Below are positions 29,083-40,400 of a DNA stretch of 64,000 nt, in pieces. Each line of letters begins with the position of its first letter. Within the stretch, counting starts at the first letter, position 1. A program made the position numbers and the translations under genes. This DNA comes from Volvox africanus (taxonomy: Eukaryota; Chlorophyta; Chlorophyceae; Chlamydomonadales; Volvocaceae), in contig BSDZ01000025.1 in assembly GCA_030268105.1 (NCBI GenBank), positions 1,240,001-1,304,000 of the forward strand, given 5' to 3'. A model generated the notes under the pieces. That model ran no database searches. It was not told the DNA's origin and worked only from the letters and a program-made list of their open reading frames with translations.

Positions 29083-32000
29083 ATGGGAAAGGATAGGCTG
29101 GACGAGCCGCTGGACCTACACAACTACTCAACTTGGAAACTACGATTCCAATTGTTGTGCGCGGAGCTTGGATACAGTCGCGCCCTGCTACAAGCACCAA
29201 TTGCAGAGGCGGATGTCATCATCTCCGACAATGTCAAGAGTGTGATGGCCAAGAACGTAAAGAACCATCACCTCCAAACAATTGTTCGGGCGGCAAATGC
29301 GAAGGCCGCCTGGGACGCTTTGGCGGCTACGTTCGCATCAACCTGCAACACGAGAAAGGTAGCACTACGACAGGAGCTAAGTGATTTTAAAATGGCTAAT
29401 GGAGAGGAGCTGCCAATTTATATCAGCCGCGCGCGACAGCTACAGTCGGACTTGCTGGATGTGGGACACGCAGTCGCAGACACGGAGCTCTCTACAATTG
29501 TCATCAAAGGACTTCTGAGCAAGTATCATGTGGTAACAACAGCCCTGAAAATGCGTGAAGGAGAGCTGGACTTCTCGCAAGTGGTCGCGCGACTCATGGT
29601 GTATGTGATACCGGACAATGACAACAGGGAGTCATCATCCGCATACATCACACACCGAAGTGGTGGCAACGCAAGCTCTACAGGCCGTAATCAACAAAGT
29701 AAGCAGAGGAGCAAGTCAAACGCTATCTGTCATTACTGCGGCAAGCCAGGGCATTTTATCGGAGTATGCAAGAAGCGCCTGGCAGACCAACAACAAAATT
29801 ATGGACGCGGCGGGGGCAACCTTCAGCGCAGGGAGCCCACAAAAATGGCGTATGCAGTTGGAAACGAGTCGCGATCGAACGCCTGGCACCTGGACTCAGC
29901 GTCAGAATGGCATATCACCTACGACGCGACACAGCTGGAGGACGTGAGAGCTGTGCAGCCAGAAGAAATGTTCACGGTGGTTGGCTACGATGGCTCCAAG
30001 TATAAGCCGACCCACGTGGGCCGTTACACCATGTGGAGTAACACCGTCAAGGGGCTGCAAATTGAGCTCAAGAACGTCTATGTGGTGCCCAAGGCGACAG
30101 TGAAGTTGATCTCAGCAGGGATCTTTGATGAGCGTGGCGCCACCATCCAGCTGGGCCACAACAAAGCACTCGTGCAAGCAAAGGGGAGGACAATCCTATG
30201 CGCAGACAAAGTGGGACGCCTCTATGTTGTTTGCCATCACACAGCAGGGCGTTTAGCCAAGAAAGGCCGCTCATGTGCGGCGGTCGGGTCAGAAGGCTTG
30301 AAGGCAGCGCTGTGGCATCGGCGCTTGGGGCATCTGGGCTACAAGAGCCTGGAACGTATGTGCCGGGAACACATGGTAACCGGCATGGATTTGGATCGCG
30401 TGAGTCTGGAAGCAGCCAGGTCGCGGATCTGTGAACCCTGCATTTATGCAAAGCAAACACGTGGACCATTCCCGTCCACTGGACACAAGGCGGCGAAACC
30501 TCTGGGCCTGATACACCTGGACGTCTGTGGACCTATGCCTGAGACTTCGATAGGTGGATCCCGGTACGTTACTACATTGCTGGACGACTGCACGGGATTT
30601 TCTACTGTTGCGTTCACGGAGACCAAGGACGCAGTTCGAAAGAAGGTCAAGACAATGATCGAGGCACTGGAGAATATGACTGGCCGTCGCATGAAGGAGG
30701 CACGCACGGATCGTGGGACCGAGTTCCTTAACTCAGCCATGAGCGCCTACTTCGGCGAAAAAGGGATTATCCATGATACGACCGTTGGGTATTCCCCGGA
30801 GCAGAATGGGGCGGCGGAGCGCCTCAACAGGACCCTATTGGAGAAGACCCGGGCAATGCTGGCGGAGTCAGGACTACCGCAGAAGCTCTGGGCAGAAGCC
30901 ATGGCTACGGCAAATCTTTTGCGCAACGTTTCACCGGTCGTGGGGGCATCAGTAACGCCCCATGAGGCGTTCATGGGGGTGAAGCCGGACATAAGCCATC
31001 TGAGAGTTTTTGGCAGTACCGCATATGCACATGTGCCGAAGGAGAAGCGGAACAAACTGCAACCCGTGAGTAAAAAAGGAGTGCTGGTTGGATACGAGCA
31101 AGGGAGGCAGTACCGCATCTTGATCAACAATCTCATCAGCACCCACTCGACAGTCAAGTTCGACGAGTCAACAGTTGGAGATCGCTATGAGGATTCCGAC
31201 GAGGAGGATGTCGAGGAGTCTGGCGGCGTTCCGTCGCCAGGGGGCGGCGGAGATACGCCGGTCAACACCGACATGGACCAGGGAGCTGCTGAAGTGAACC
31301 ATGGTGCATCCACCAGCAGCGGCCAGACAGCGGCGCCACAGAGGCACGCAGGCATACCAGCAGCACAGTTTCCCAGGACGCAAAATACAGTGCAGTCCCG
31401 CGGAGGCAATGGTGGAGACGCTATGACAGGCGAAGGGCCGGTGCAGCAGCAAAACCACAACAACGACGGTGCAGACGTTAATATGCAGGAACGTCGCTAT
31501 CCACTACGTGAGCGAAAGCGACTGATTGAATGGAGGCATGAGCCCAACGGAAGGGTTACGTTCGGGCGGATCAATGCTGCAATTGAGGAAGAAGTACCAG
31601 AGCCAGCTTCATACCAGGAGGCCACTGACGGCCCATATGCTGAGGAATGGAGAAGTGCCATGGATGAGGAAATCTCAGCACAGCTCACAAATGGGACCTG
31701 GGAGCTAGCAGAACCACCGCCAGGTGCGCGGATTCTGCCTTGTCGGTGGGTGTATAAGGTCAAACGTGCAGAGGATGGCGAGATCGAGCGCTACAAGGCA
31801 CGTTTGGTGGCGAAGGGCTACGAGCAGCGGGCGGGGATTGATTATGGGGAGCTCTTTGCTCCAACCTCGCGTTTTGCTTCGCTTCGTATGCTCCTGGCGG
31901 TGGCTGCGGCTAAAGCAATGCCGATCCATCAGCTAGACGTTTCAACAGCTTTCCTGAACGGGGAGCTAGAGGAGGAGCTCTGGATGCAGCAGCCGCCTGG

Positions 32001-33138
32001 TTACGAGTCAGCAGATCCAGAGCAGACGTGCAGGCTTCTACGCTCAATCTACGGGCTGAAACAGGCCCCACGCTGCTGGTATATGAAGCTAGCGGCGGAG
32101 CTGGACAAGCTGGGGTTCAAACCGTCAGTAGCGGACCCAGCACTGTTCATCAAAAAGGACGAGAAGGAGATCGTCTACCTGCTGGTGCACGTGGACGACA
32201 TCATCATCACCTCAGAAGACGAGGCAATGATCAGGAGAGTGAAAACAGAAATCGGACAAGCCTTCAAGATTCGAGATCTTGGAGAGGAAAAAGTTTTCCT
32301 GGGCATGGAGATCAGCCGGGGAGCGCACGGGGAGGTAAAACTATCGCAGCGACGCTACATTGAGGAGCTGCTGCAGCGACATCAACTTGTCAATGCAAAG
32401 CCTCGAAAGACCCCACTACCTCCTGGTACTAGAGCCCTGCCAGCAGAAGACAACAACAAGGAGCTTGTAGACAACACCAAGTACAGGGCGCTTGTCGGCG
32501 AATTGAACTACCTGGCGACGAGCACAAGACCGGATATCGCGCAGGCAATGAGCGTTCTGGCGCGCTTCATGGGCAACCCATCTAAGGTTCACATGGGCTT
32601 GGCTTTGGGGGTGCTGCGATACCTGGCGGGTACCAAGGAGCTCGGATTATGCTATGACGGAGATGGCGATCTCACCATGGTGGGCTACAGTGATTCCGAC
32701 TGGGCTGGAGATCCAGCCACTCGGAGGTCCACAACTGGCTACGTATTCTTGCTAAACGGCGCAGCTATCAGCTGGAACAGCCAATTGCAGCGCACGTCGG
32801 CAGCTTCAACAGTGGAGGCAGAGTACCAGGCCACGGCAGCTGCAGTGCGGGAGGCACTTTGGCTTCGCAAGCTGACCAGAGACTTGGGTCTGAGGACACA
32901 GGCTATTCAGATTCGAACGGATTCTGAGGGATCGATGAGCCTTGGGAACACCCCGATAATGTCGGTTCGTTCTAAGCACATCGACGTGCAACATCATCTA
33001 GTGTGAGAACGAGTCCTGTGGAAGGAAGTTGCCTTATCGCACTGTTCGACGGAGGATATGGTAGCAGATGTGCTAACCAAGGCACTTGGAGAGATAAAGT
33101 TTAAGAAGTGCATTACGGCGATGGGGTTGGCCGAGTAA
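29083..33138 (+). CDS. Copia L gag-pol polyprotein (one premature stop)
   Basis: Starts ATGGGAAAGG. Domains by residue: Gag (about 10-160), zinc knuckle CHYCGKPGHFIGVC (Cys216), protease region (about 270-330), gag-pre-integrase with LWHRRLGHLG (His412) and CEPCIYAKQ, integrase with Asp480 (LDVCGPMPE), Asp543 (TDRGTEF) and Glu579 (DD35E). Then RT with CRWVYKVKRAEDG, QLDVSTAFLNGEL and the catalytic HVDD (Asp1038-1039), and RNase H with YSDSDWAGD. A TGA at 33004-33006 stands where an Arg codon is expected; the frame then stays open and conserved (ADVLTKAL) to TAA at 33136-33138. The product lacks about 44 C-terminal residues unless read through. Confidence 0.93.
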
Positions 33139-33244
33139 GCTTTCTAACTTTGTTTGGGGCGAACTCGTTTGGCTTTAGCTTTTCGGTTTCAAGAAGAATC
33201 CCTGGTTGGAATTATCTTCTTTCACTTGTTGCTAGGCATGTCTC

Positions 33245-33251
33245 GAGGGGG
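33245..33251 (+). other. Polypurine tract of copia L
   Basis: GAGGGGG two bases before the 3' LTR start, the usual plus-strand primer position. Confidence 0.65.
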
Positions 33252-33253
33252 CG

Positions 33254-33494
33254 TGTTATAAAATGGTATATCAGTTGGATATAGCGATCCATACTAGCAA
33301 CAATCCCGCTGTTGTAGCTGTACTCGGCGGTAAGCTATCGACCCGCGTTCGTACTGTTTGTAGTGCTATACGCACAAGTATATGTGCCGACTCCAGAACG
33401 AACTATTCGGACTCCTTACTATCAGATAATATGTAACTCTACTTTCTCGTAATTACGTCAGGCTTCCTAATGTCTGATAGTCTACGTCTCAATA
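33254..33494 (+). repeat. 3' LTR of copia L
   Basis: 239 of 241 bases equal to the 5' LTR, indicating recent insertion into transposon M. Confidence 0.92.
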
Positions 33495-33649
33495 CAACGA
33501 CTAGTATTCATAGCGCTATCCTAAATTGAAATTAACCTTGAAGATATTTTATGCACAAAGTCTCCAATGCTACTGCACAATAAGAGCAAGTAAGCAAACT
33601 AAATAAATCCGGCGAACCCGTGCTCCGAACATTATTATGCGCTATCTAC

Positions 33650-34048
33650 ATAAACTTTGCGTAAACTGCGTTACAGTGCGTTACGTGCGTATGGTAACGC
33701 ACTGTACGCAAGATATACGCAAGCTGTTTGCGTAAAGTTAACGCGTGCGTTAGGTTTGCGATCGCGTGCGTTAGGTTTGCGTTAGGCTCGCGTTAGAACA
33801 TACGCAAGCCCCCGATTTTTGAGCACCACGAAACGTAATAAAAATTGCAGGGAACTTTTATACTCATTATAAATATTGTTTTCATTTAAACAAACTTGAA
33901 AACGACGCACTATAACAGACGTTCTGTCAAGTTTTCTATTTCTTTGCGTTAGGCTCGCGTTAGGCTAACGCAATCTCTAACGCACAAAACGCAGCCTTAC
34001 GCACATATACGCGACCTAACGCAGCCTAACGCGAGCCTAACGCACGAA
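33650..34048. repeat. Right subterminal TAACGC repeat cluster of M
   Basis: Inverted counterpart of the left cluster, with the same GCGTTAGGC/GCCTAACGC units, ending in the terminal inverted repeat. Confidence 0.8.
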
Positions 34049-34066
34049 TCTCTTGTTATAGTGAAG

Positions 34067-34300
34067 GCGAAAGTCTTCTTGGGTATGGAGATCAGCTGGG
34101 GAGCGACCAGGGAGATAAAGCTATCGCAGCAGCGCTACATCAAGGAGTTGCAGCAGCGGCATCAACTCACAGACGCAAAGTCACGAACGACTCCATTACC
34201 TCCTGGTTCTAGAGTACTGCCAGCAGAAGACGGCAACAAGAAGCCCGAAGACAGCACCAAGTACAGGGCGCTTATCGGTGAACTAAATTACCTGGCACCT
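34067..34300 (+). pseudogene. Copia K RT/RNase H remnant
   Basis: Continues K from 25058: KVFLGMEISWG, LSQQRYIKELQQRHQL and YRALIGELNYLA as in L (about 32290-32515). Homology ends at about 34300, where host sequence begins; the RNase H and 3' LTR are missing. Confidence 0.85.
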
Positions 34301-35084
34301 GCTGGCAGCAACCAAGACGACTCAGTCGTGATCTGCGCGCACCCTTCCTTGTAAAAGTGATTTGCATCCGTCGCGTCATCCTGCCTGGGCATTGCTAGCC
34401 AGCTACTGTTACCTGCAAAGCGATCTCCTACCTATCCCTGATACCCTTGATTTCCCTTTGCCTCCGTCCCATCATCGCGATAAAATGTCAAACAAAGTCC
34501 TCATCTTAGACACCAGACCATTCCCTTCCTCGCCCATTCTCCGACGCCAGCCTCGGGGACTTTGCGGTGCGGACTGGCAGGCGAGCTCATCGTCTGCCTC
34601 CGTGCGACCGAGCAGCCCGCCAGGGCTGCTACACCGCCCGAAGCCTGGAGGAATTACTTTCCTCGACAGCGGGCTTTGCGGCGTGGTCTGGCAGGCAGCC
34701 TCATCCCCACCACCCCTCCGGCATCCCCCGGATAGTGGTGGTGCTTCTGCGGCTGCAGCTGACGAGTCGGCCTCAGTGAAGCCGGCACCGAGCTTTGGTA
34801 ACTTGTTGGGGTTGATGAGGGCGAAGCGTTCAGAGAGGATCTGACGGGGCGCGGTGGGGAGGGATACAAGGAGAGTGTCAAATTTCGGCCCAAAATTTCG
34901 TACCAAACGGCAAGGAGATACCAAGTCAGGCAGGTTGTTGGTGCAATGGTAACATCAGAACCCCGGTCTAACGAATTTGCGAACTGAAGGAAAACCAGTT
35001 TGCAGCGGAGTTGTTCGCATTGTTACACTGCAGCGTTGTCCATTTGGCCTTGACCTTGACACGTTAGAAACATAATCCTACTTA
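34301..35084. other. GC-rich host sequence, no gene assigned
   Basis: Contains a diverged 114-bp tandem repeat (34560-34591 against 34674-34705, both CTTTGCGG-G-GG-CTGGCAGGC). The minus-strand frame 34472-34924 (Ser/Ala/Gly/Arg-rich) could be a 3' exon of the gene at 35085-37436, but no splice pair stood out. Confidence 0.4.
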
Positions 35085-37436
35085 TCATCTCATGTCGCTG
35101 CTTGCACAAAGATTTCCGTGTACGGGATGGATGGATGAATGCTCAAACCAAGGGGGGTGGAGGCGTGAGGATATGGACGACAAAGAGCTATACGCGTGCT
35201 CTGCTTTTGCTGGTACACATTTCATAATAGAACGGAGGATGTTTGCAACAATTGCGCATCCGTTATATTCATGCCCGGCACGCCCCTTCAGCACAGCGCT
35301 TACCTCCAAGTTGCTGCTGCTGCTGCTCCGGCGCACCACCAAGCCCGATTTAGCGCTTCGGAGCACTCGCGGCGACATGCTCTTCTGGATGCGGAAGCTG
35401 CGGAGCTTATTCAGCTCCTGCAGAGTGCAGATTGGGCGGACGGTCTCGCCGTCCAGCGTCAGGGGCACCGAGCCCGTGACAGCATGGAACAGCAAGGCTG
35501 TAGCTGCAGGACTGTTAGGCCGAGAGCTGGCACCAACGACTGGGGCAAAGCTTGCGGCCCCACCTTCTACCCCTTCGCTGCAGCTTCCGCCTTCGACCCT
35601 GCTGCTGTCGCAATGAGCTCGGGCAGTTACAGGTGAACTTCTGCATGACGCGTTCTCCGCCGGAGGGATGTAACGCCCCTCGGCCACTGCAACCGCAACA
35701 GCCAGCGTGTGAAGGCTCGGCGCCGCACCGCCGGTGCTAGCACTTTCGCCTGGTTTATCCTTGCCGCCAGCGCCCAAGCTGCCATCGGCTGCCCCACCTC
35801 CAGATCGGCAGTCAGTGCCGCCGCCCGTCCCACCGGTACTGATGCTGATCGCACTGTTCTTGGCCGAGCGCAAAATGGATTCCGCAGCGGAGCATCCGCA
35901 CCGAGGAGACATGCCACGCGAACCATGGTCTAGGGCTAGGGGTGGCCGAGGTGACGTCGGCGCGCTTTGCCCCTGGCTCCCAGCACGCACAGACGCTGTC
36001 CCAGCGGAAAGGCCGCCGCCGCCGCCGCTGACCACATCAGTACTATCCCGGGTTACGCACCTGCCGTACAGCCAGCGCTCCGCCACACGAACGGTGGAAC
36101 CCGGTGTCGGCCAAGCCATGCAGCCGCGATTCAGAAGCGCCATCGCCGCTGACACCCCGCCCCTGAGACCTGTTTCCGAGGGGAGCAGCTTCACAGTGCG
36201 GGACCTCCGACCCCTCGGTGAGGATCCGTCACAGGACTGCGACCCGGCCCCGCTGCCACTGTGGCCGCCCTCGCAGCCGCCTGCGTTGCCTGGTAAGCTA
36301 AAGCGCGAATGAACGGTTGCACTTTGCGCGTCATCTATCAGGCTGCTAACGCGGTCTTGTACAAAAGCATCCGTCAGCAGCAGCGTCACGGGGCAAGGTA
36401 AGGCAGACATCTCGAGGCAGCTGACGCTCTTGCGCTTGTGTGTGGAGGCCCGTGCGAAGCGCAGCTCCCAATTGGGTCCAGGCGTCGGACCGGTGTGGGC
36501 TTCACCGCTGGAGCTGATGCGGCCAGTGCTAATGCTGCCCGTGCGGTCCAGACGCTTTAGCTGGCCCATCATGTCATCGATGCGGCGACCCACAGTCGTG
36601 CTGCTGCGAGGGGTAGCGGAGGAGGAGGCGGTAGATATGATGGAGGTCGTGCGCGGATTTACGGCGGCGGGAGGTGAGCCCTTCGGCGGCATTGGCCGTC
36701 GTGGACTTTCCCGGCCCCGTTGGTCTGCACTGCTGGTCCCGGCGGCGGCACCATATGCCCGCACCCTCCCGGTCGCTGACAACTTCTGTTCACGGCTACC
36801 TCCTTTTCCAGAGTGCTGATCCACCGCATAGTGATTGCCGTCAACTGTGGACCGACGCGCCAACATCGAGGGTGTGGCGATGCTGTCGCCACCGCCGATA
36901 CTGCCCGACCTGCCGCCCTCAGTGGAATATCGTGACGTCTCCCGATTGGTTGCTGCGCCAACACCGTTCACCGCGGCAGGATTGGCGCCGGCAATCGAGC
37001 TGCTGTCGTTGCGGCGCAGGGGCAATGTGAGGCGCGGTGTCATGCCCCCGCGAGGGGTGTTCGGGGCGCTGCTTGGGGCTCTGACAGTGCCAGCACCGCT
37101 GCAAATGCTGCTGCTCTCGCCTTCGGCCTCGGCGTCGCCCTCACCCTCATTGATGCTGTCCATCGCCATGTCGGCACGGTTGTTGATGTAATCCTCAGCC
37201 TGCAAACGGACCATACCTAAGTTCGCCCTTATGCGCAGGAGGCTGAAATCCGCGAGGTCCGAGAGCTCCTTCATGCTACGCCCGTGAGAGGAAACGGCCT
37301 GAGGGACAAGACGACATACACGGAGATGGAGCTGGCCGTTGAGGTTAATCTGTGTTAATCTAGTATGATAGGGCATGCAGCGCAGCAAATGTGCCGTATA
37401 CCGGCACTGTGACCGAACAGCTTCCCCGTGGGACAC
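35085..37436 (-). CDS. Long Ser/Gly/Arg-rich protein, unknown family (partial or multi-exon)
   Basis: An open frame of 783 codons, very long for this window and GC-rich at third positions like the host exons. The first codon is GTG, so the true 5' exon must be upstream. A likely coding start is an acceptor before AVSSHGRSMKELSDLADF. Seen: a helical segment MKELSDLADFSLLRIRANLG, an acidic patch (NEGEGDAEAEGES), long disordered Ser/Gly/Ala/Pro stretches, and a basic helix near the end (ELNKLRSFRIQKSMSPRVLR). No enzyme motif, signal peptide or transmembrane segment. It could be a regulatory or scaffold protein with low-complexity linkers; short introns may hide in the frame. Many opposite-strand open frames here are shadows. 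Confidence 0.5.
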   Translation of the reverse strand: MSHGEAVRSQCRYTAHLLRCMPYHTRLTQINLNGQLHLRVCRLVPQAVSSHGRSMKELSDLADFSLLRIRANLGMVRLQAEDYINNRADMAMDSINEGEGDAEAEGESSSICSGAGTVRAPSSAPNTPRGGMTPRLTLPLRRNDSSSIAGANPAAVNGVGAATNRETSRYSTEGGRSGSIGGGDSIATPSMLARRSTVDGNHYAVDQHSGKGGSREQKLSATGRVRAYGAAAGTSSADQRGRESPRRPMPPKGSPPAAVNPRTTSIISTASSSATPRSSTTVGRRIDDMMGQLKRLDRTGSISTGRISSSGEAHTGPTPGPNWELRFARASTHKRKSVSCLEMSALPCPVTLLLTDAFVQDRVSSLIDDAQSATVHSRFSLPGNAGGCEGGHSGSGAGSQSCDGSSPRGRRSRTVKLLPSETGLRGGVSAAMALLNRGCMAWPTPGSTVRVAERWLYGRCVTRDSTDVVSGGGGGLSAGTASVRAGSQGQSAPTSPRPPLALDHGSRGMSPRCGCSAAESILRSAKNSAISISTGGTGGGTDCRSGGGAADGSLGAGGKDKPGESASTGGAAPSLHTLAVAVAVAEGRYIPPAENASCRSSPVTARAHCDSSRVEGGSCSEGVEGGAASFAPVVGASSRPNSPAATALLFHAVTGSVPLTLDGETVRPICTLQELNKLRSFRIQKSMSPRVLRSAKSGLVVRRSSSSSNLEVSAVLKGRAGHEYNGCAIVANILRSIMKCVPAKAEHAYSSLSSISSRLHPPWFEHSSIHPVHGNLCASSDMR

Positions 37437-40400
37437 GTCCTCTAGGGACCTACCTGTTGCAGAACTTGGTCCGGTGTGTTGTAATATGAATCCTCACCGA
37501 CGCCTTTCAACCGAACCTGTCGAAACGGCGAAGGCAAGAGACCGTATGAGATACGGCCCCAAACAATGAAATTATCCAAAGAATGTATTACTGTATCGAT
37601 TCATGGCAAAACATATACGGCTCCGCATGCCAAAACCCATTAAAGTGGTGCAAACATTAAAACCCGAAGTCTAAGACCCACGCGCAGTTCATTACGAATA
37701 TGGCGAATAGGGAACATTCACATTCTTCTTTCTGTGACAGGCTAGAAGTCCAAGAAGCAGGGCTCCAGCCCCAACAATTTAGCTGTTTTCCCTCAGCCAA
37801 AACCTACCCTTTGCTTGAAGGCTGTTGTGCAAAACGGCTTTAAGAGTAACATACGCTCTGGGCTTACGTCATGGCTTGTAGCCTCCATTATTAAGGGATC
37901 CCCAACCATGGATGTGGTTTCCATCGTTTGGTGGAGCTTTGAGGCAGTGAGGATTGCACGTTAAGTTTTAATAGCAAATTTATTAAAATTATTAATTATT
38001 ATTAATTCATAAGCTTTACAGCGGGAAGTTTCAACGGTTGCCACGGCGAGTGCTGGTACGAGCCCTGGAAGAAGTTGACAGCGAAACGATTGTAAGAGAA
38101 AATTAGATAGAGCATAATATCTTATTGCAAAAATATGCTGGATACAGGCAAGCTTACATGACGCTATGTAATACTAAACGCCCAAGCCAAACGACATACA
38201 CGGAACGAACGTACCGAACACAATCGGGGCCGTTACTCCGTTCCGTCATGATGCACAACATATACACACAAATTAAGGAAGTAACAATAGTTTATTTTAT
38301 TCAGCTGGTATTCCAGTAAGACCATATCGTAAAAGCCAAGAAGCTCCATGCGAGGGTCAGCAGTTAACTTGGCAAAGTTCCGACTATAAAACGTCCGGGA
38401 AAGACCAAAATATGAGGGAGGCGAAAGTATTACCCAAGATGTGTTCGGTTGGAACAAGAAAGCAGAACGTAGGAAAAGTGAAACCGTAAAACTGGAGGTA
38501 ACCTAAACTTGCTTTCATAGGCTTCCAAAAGCAGTCTCTATCGAATGCACCAACGTCGCTTGAGCACGCGTGATGACTTGTACACCTGTACACCGACATA
38601 CATAATTCTGGTCTGAACGACCTTAGCTTCCATGCGTATGCGTGGACTGGAAGGAGATGAATACTGGTAAAATTCGCACCGTATACCTCAGGTTGCACAT
38701 AAAGTTTACTCACTTATAGATAAAACAATGGCTATTTATAGGCTTGCTTGTAGGTTTACGGAAGTTTAAGAACAAAGGTTGCATGCTCTGAGGGGTTGCA
38801 AAAGGCCCCCTGGCCTTTTTCTCCATAGTAAGCTGACTTGTCCGGCCTTGTGAGCTCTAAAACGTTTGTAAATCAAGAACAAGCGCAGCACTTCTATTTA
38901 CATATCGTCTTCCGCTTTTTTTTGTAAAAGCACCTGCGTCGCTGCGAATAACCTGTTCTTCAAGCTACATCACCGAGGTTCAGGTGTGTTACCGTAGCAA
39001 TACTGAAGCGCCCAAGAGGCAACTGTCATTACGAAGCACAACAACATGATTGGCAGAGCAGAGACCCCCGGGGGAGCCCGAAAGGCGTCATACTGCGTCA
39101 GAGCTCTTAAGGCCATGACCCTGCTCGACTCGCTGTTTGGCACCTGAGCTCAACGCCAGAATTTGAACTAAATGCAATGCTGCGATACACTACTCGCAAC
39201 TCATCAACGGCCTGTCTGACGGCGGTGGAAGAAGCCTCATTTACTGCCTAGGCGGCTGCAGTCGCCCTGGAGGCGCCTAAGATCGGCAATGGCAGAAGCT
39301 GTCTCAGTGATGGAGATAGCCGTGAAGCCGTGGCGGCAACTGCGAGCTTGAGAGGGGCCGGCGGGAGGCGTCACTGGAGCGCGGTGACAATTTCGGTGGC
39401 GCCCTATTTCAGCACAGGCGAGAGTAGATTGATTCTTTTTGGTGCAGTGCCCCTCGGCGGTATCTAGCTCGTTAGCTTGCTGTAGAGCGCGTGCTCTTTT
39501 GCAGGATGTTGGGGTCGATGTGAGGCGCCGGGTTCAGCGCTGTGCTTGTCGTCATGATTGGGGTCGACCCGCTCCAGTCCACTCTGCAGGAGCGGTGCTG
39601 ACATCCTTGACGTCAAAATTCGGTCGGTGGCGAACCGGTTGCAATGTAGGCTGTTCGATGCCCCCATCTCGGTCCATCCACGCTCCACAGTGCGGTACAG
39701 CTATTGGCGTCGCAACCGTCATTGAGTATATATGCGTACGATAATCGATGGGCTCTGACATATTGATGGTGGGGCGCCGTCCTGGAGACGCGCTCTGTAT
39801 TAGGGATGCAGCCGTGTGTTCGTTGGCGATGGCGCCGGCGGCGTCCACCCTGCTCAGCCAGACCATGGCCCGGGCCCTCCTGTGCGGTGTTATGACCCAC
39901 GGGTCAACCAGTCCGGGGACGCCAGTCCGGCGACGCAGCTGACTCGACCGACAAAATACCACCTCTTGGCCTTTTTGTTTGTCATGACAAATGATCATTG
40001 TGGCCATACTGCGATTTTAATTCTTAATTTCCCTTAACACTTGAAATGTATGGTATAAAATCCCGTGATATGGTTCAGATTCTAAGTACTAATGGTATTT
40101 GCGAGCGATTACATAAAACCATGAAATAACTGGTATATTTTACTGCCGCAGTTCGTCCGCCTCCAGAAGGTAAGTCTATTCTTCCGTCCGGAAAAGTATA
40201 TGGACGATCTTAAAAATATTACATTTTAAGCAATGGGTATTTTCCATTTGCGTTAGGTGATCGAGCACAGTGGAGAAATTGTTGTGGTAAAACCTTTAAA
40301 TGATGCTAGCGCAGCTAAAAACAACAGGCAAAGGGATTTGCTACTTAACACCAAGTTAGCTTAAGGTTCAGCTTTTAACCAAGATTTCTACAAATGCCTT

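Larger units (their letters stand above)
28755..33494 (+). mobile_element. Copia L, nearly intact Ty1/copia retrotransposon
   Basis: 4740 bp with 241-bp LTRs at 28755-28995 and 33254-33494 that differ at only two positions. Flanks GAACG (28750-28754) and CAACG (33495-33499) agree at 4 of 5. One long frame plus a single nonsense change. It is the youngest element of the stack. Gene order Gag-protease-integrase-RT-RNase H marks Ty1/copia. Confidence 0.93.
25059..34063. mobile_element. CACTA-type DNA transposon M (contains copia L)
   Basis: Terminal inverted repeats CACTATAACAAG...(25059) and ...CTTGTTATAGTG (34063) match over about 30 bp with few changes. The 3-bp flanks GAG (25056-25058) and AAG (34064-34066) are a target duplication with one mismatch, as in CACTA/EnSpm elements. 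Removing M restores the copia K RT frame. Both ends carry many TAACGC subterminal repeats. Without L it is about 4.26 kb. No transposase was recognised, so it is probably non-autonomous or too diverged. Confidence 0.85.

Noticed and set aside
35734..36312. 192-codon plus-strand frame and other plus-strand frames at 35-37 kb
   Set aside because: Antisense shadows of the longer minus-strand frame in GC-rich DNA.
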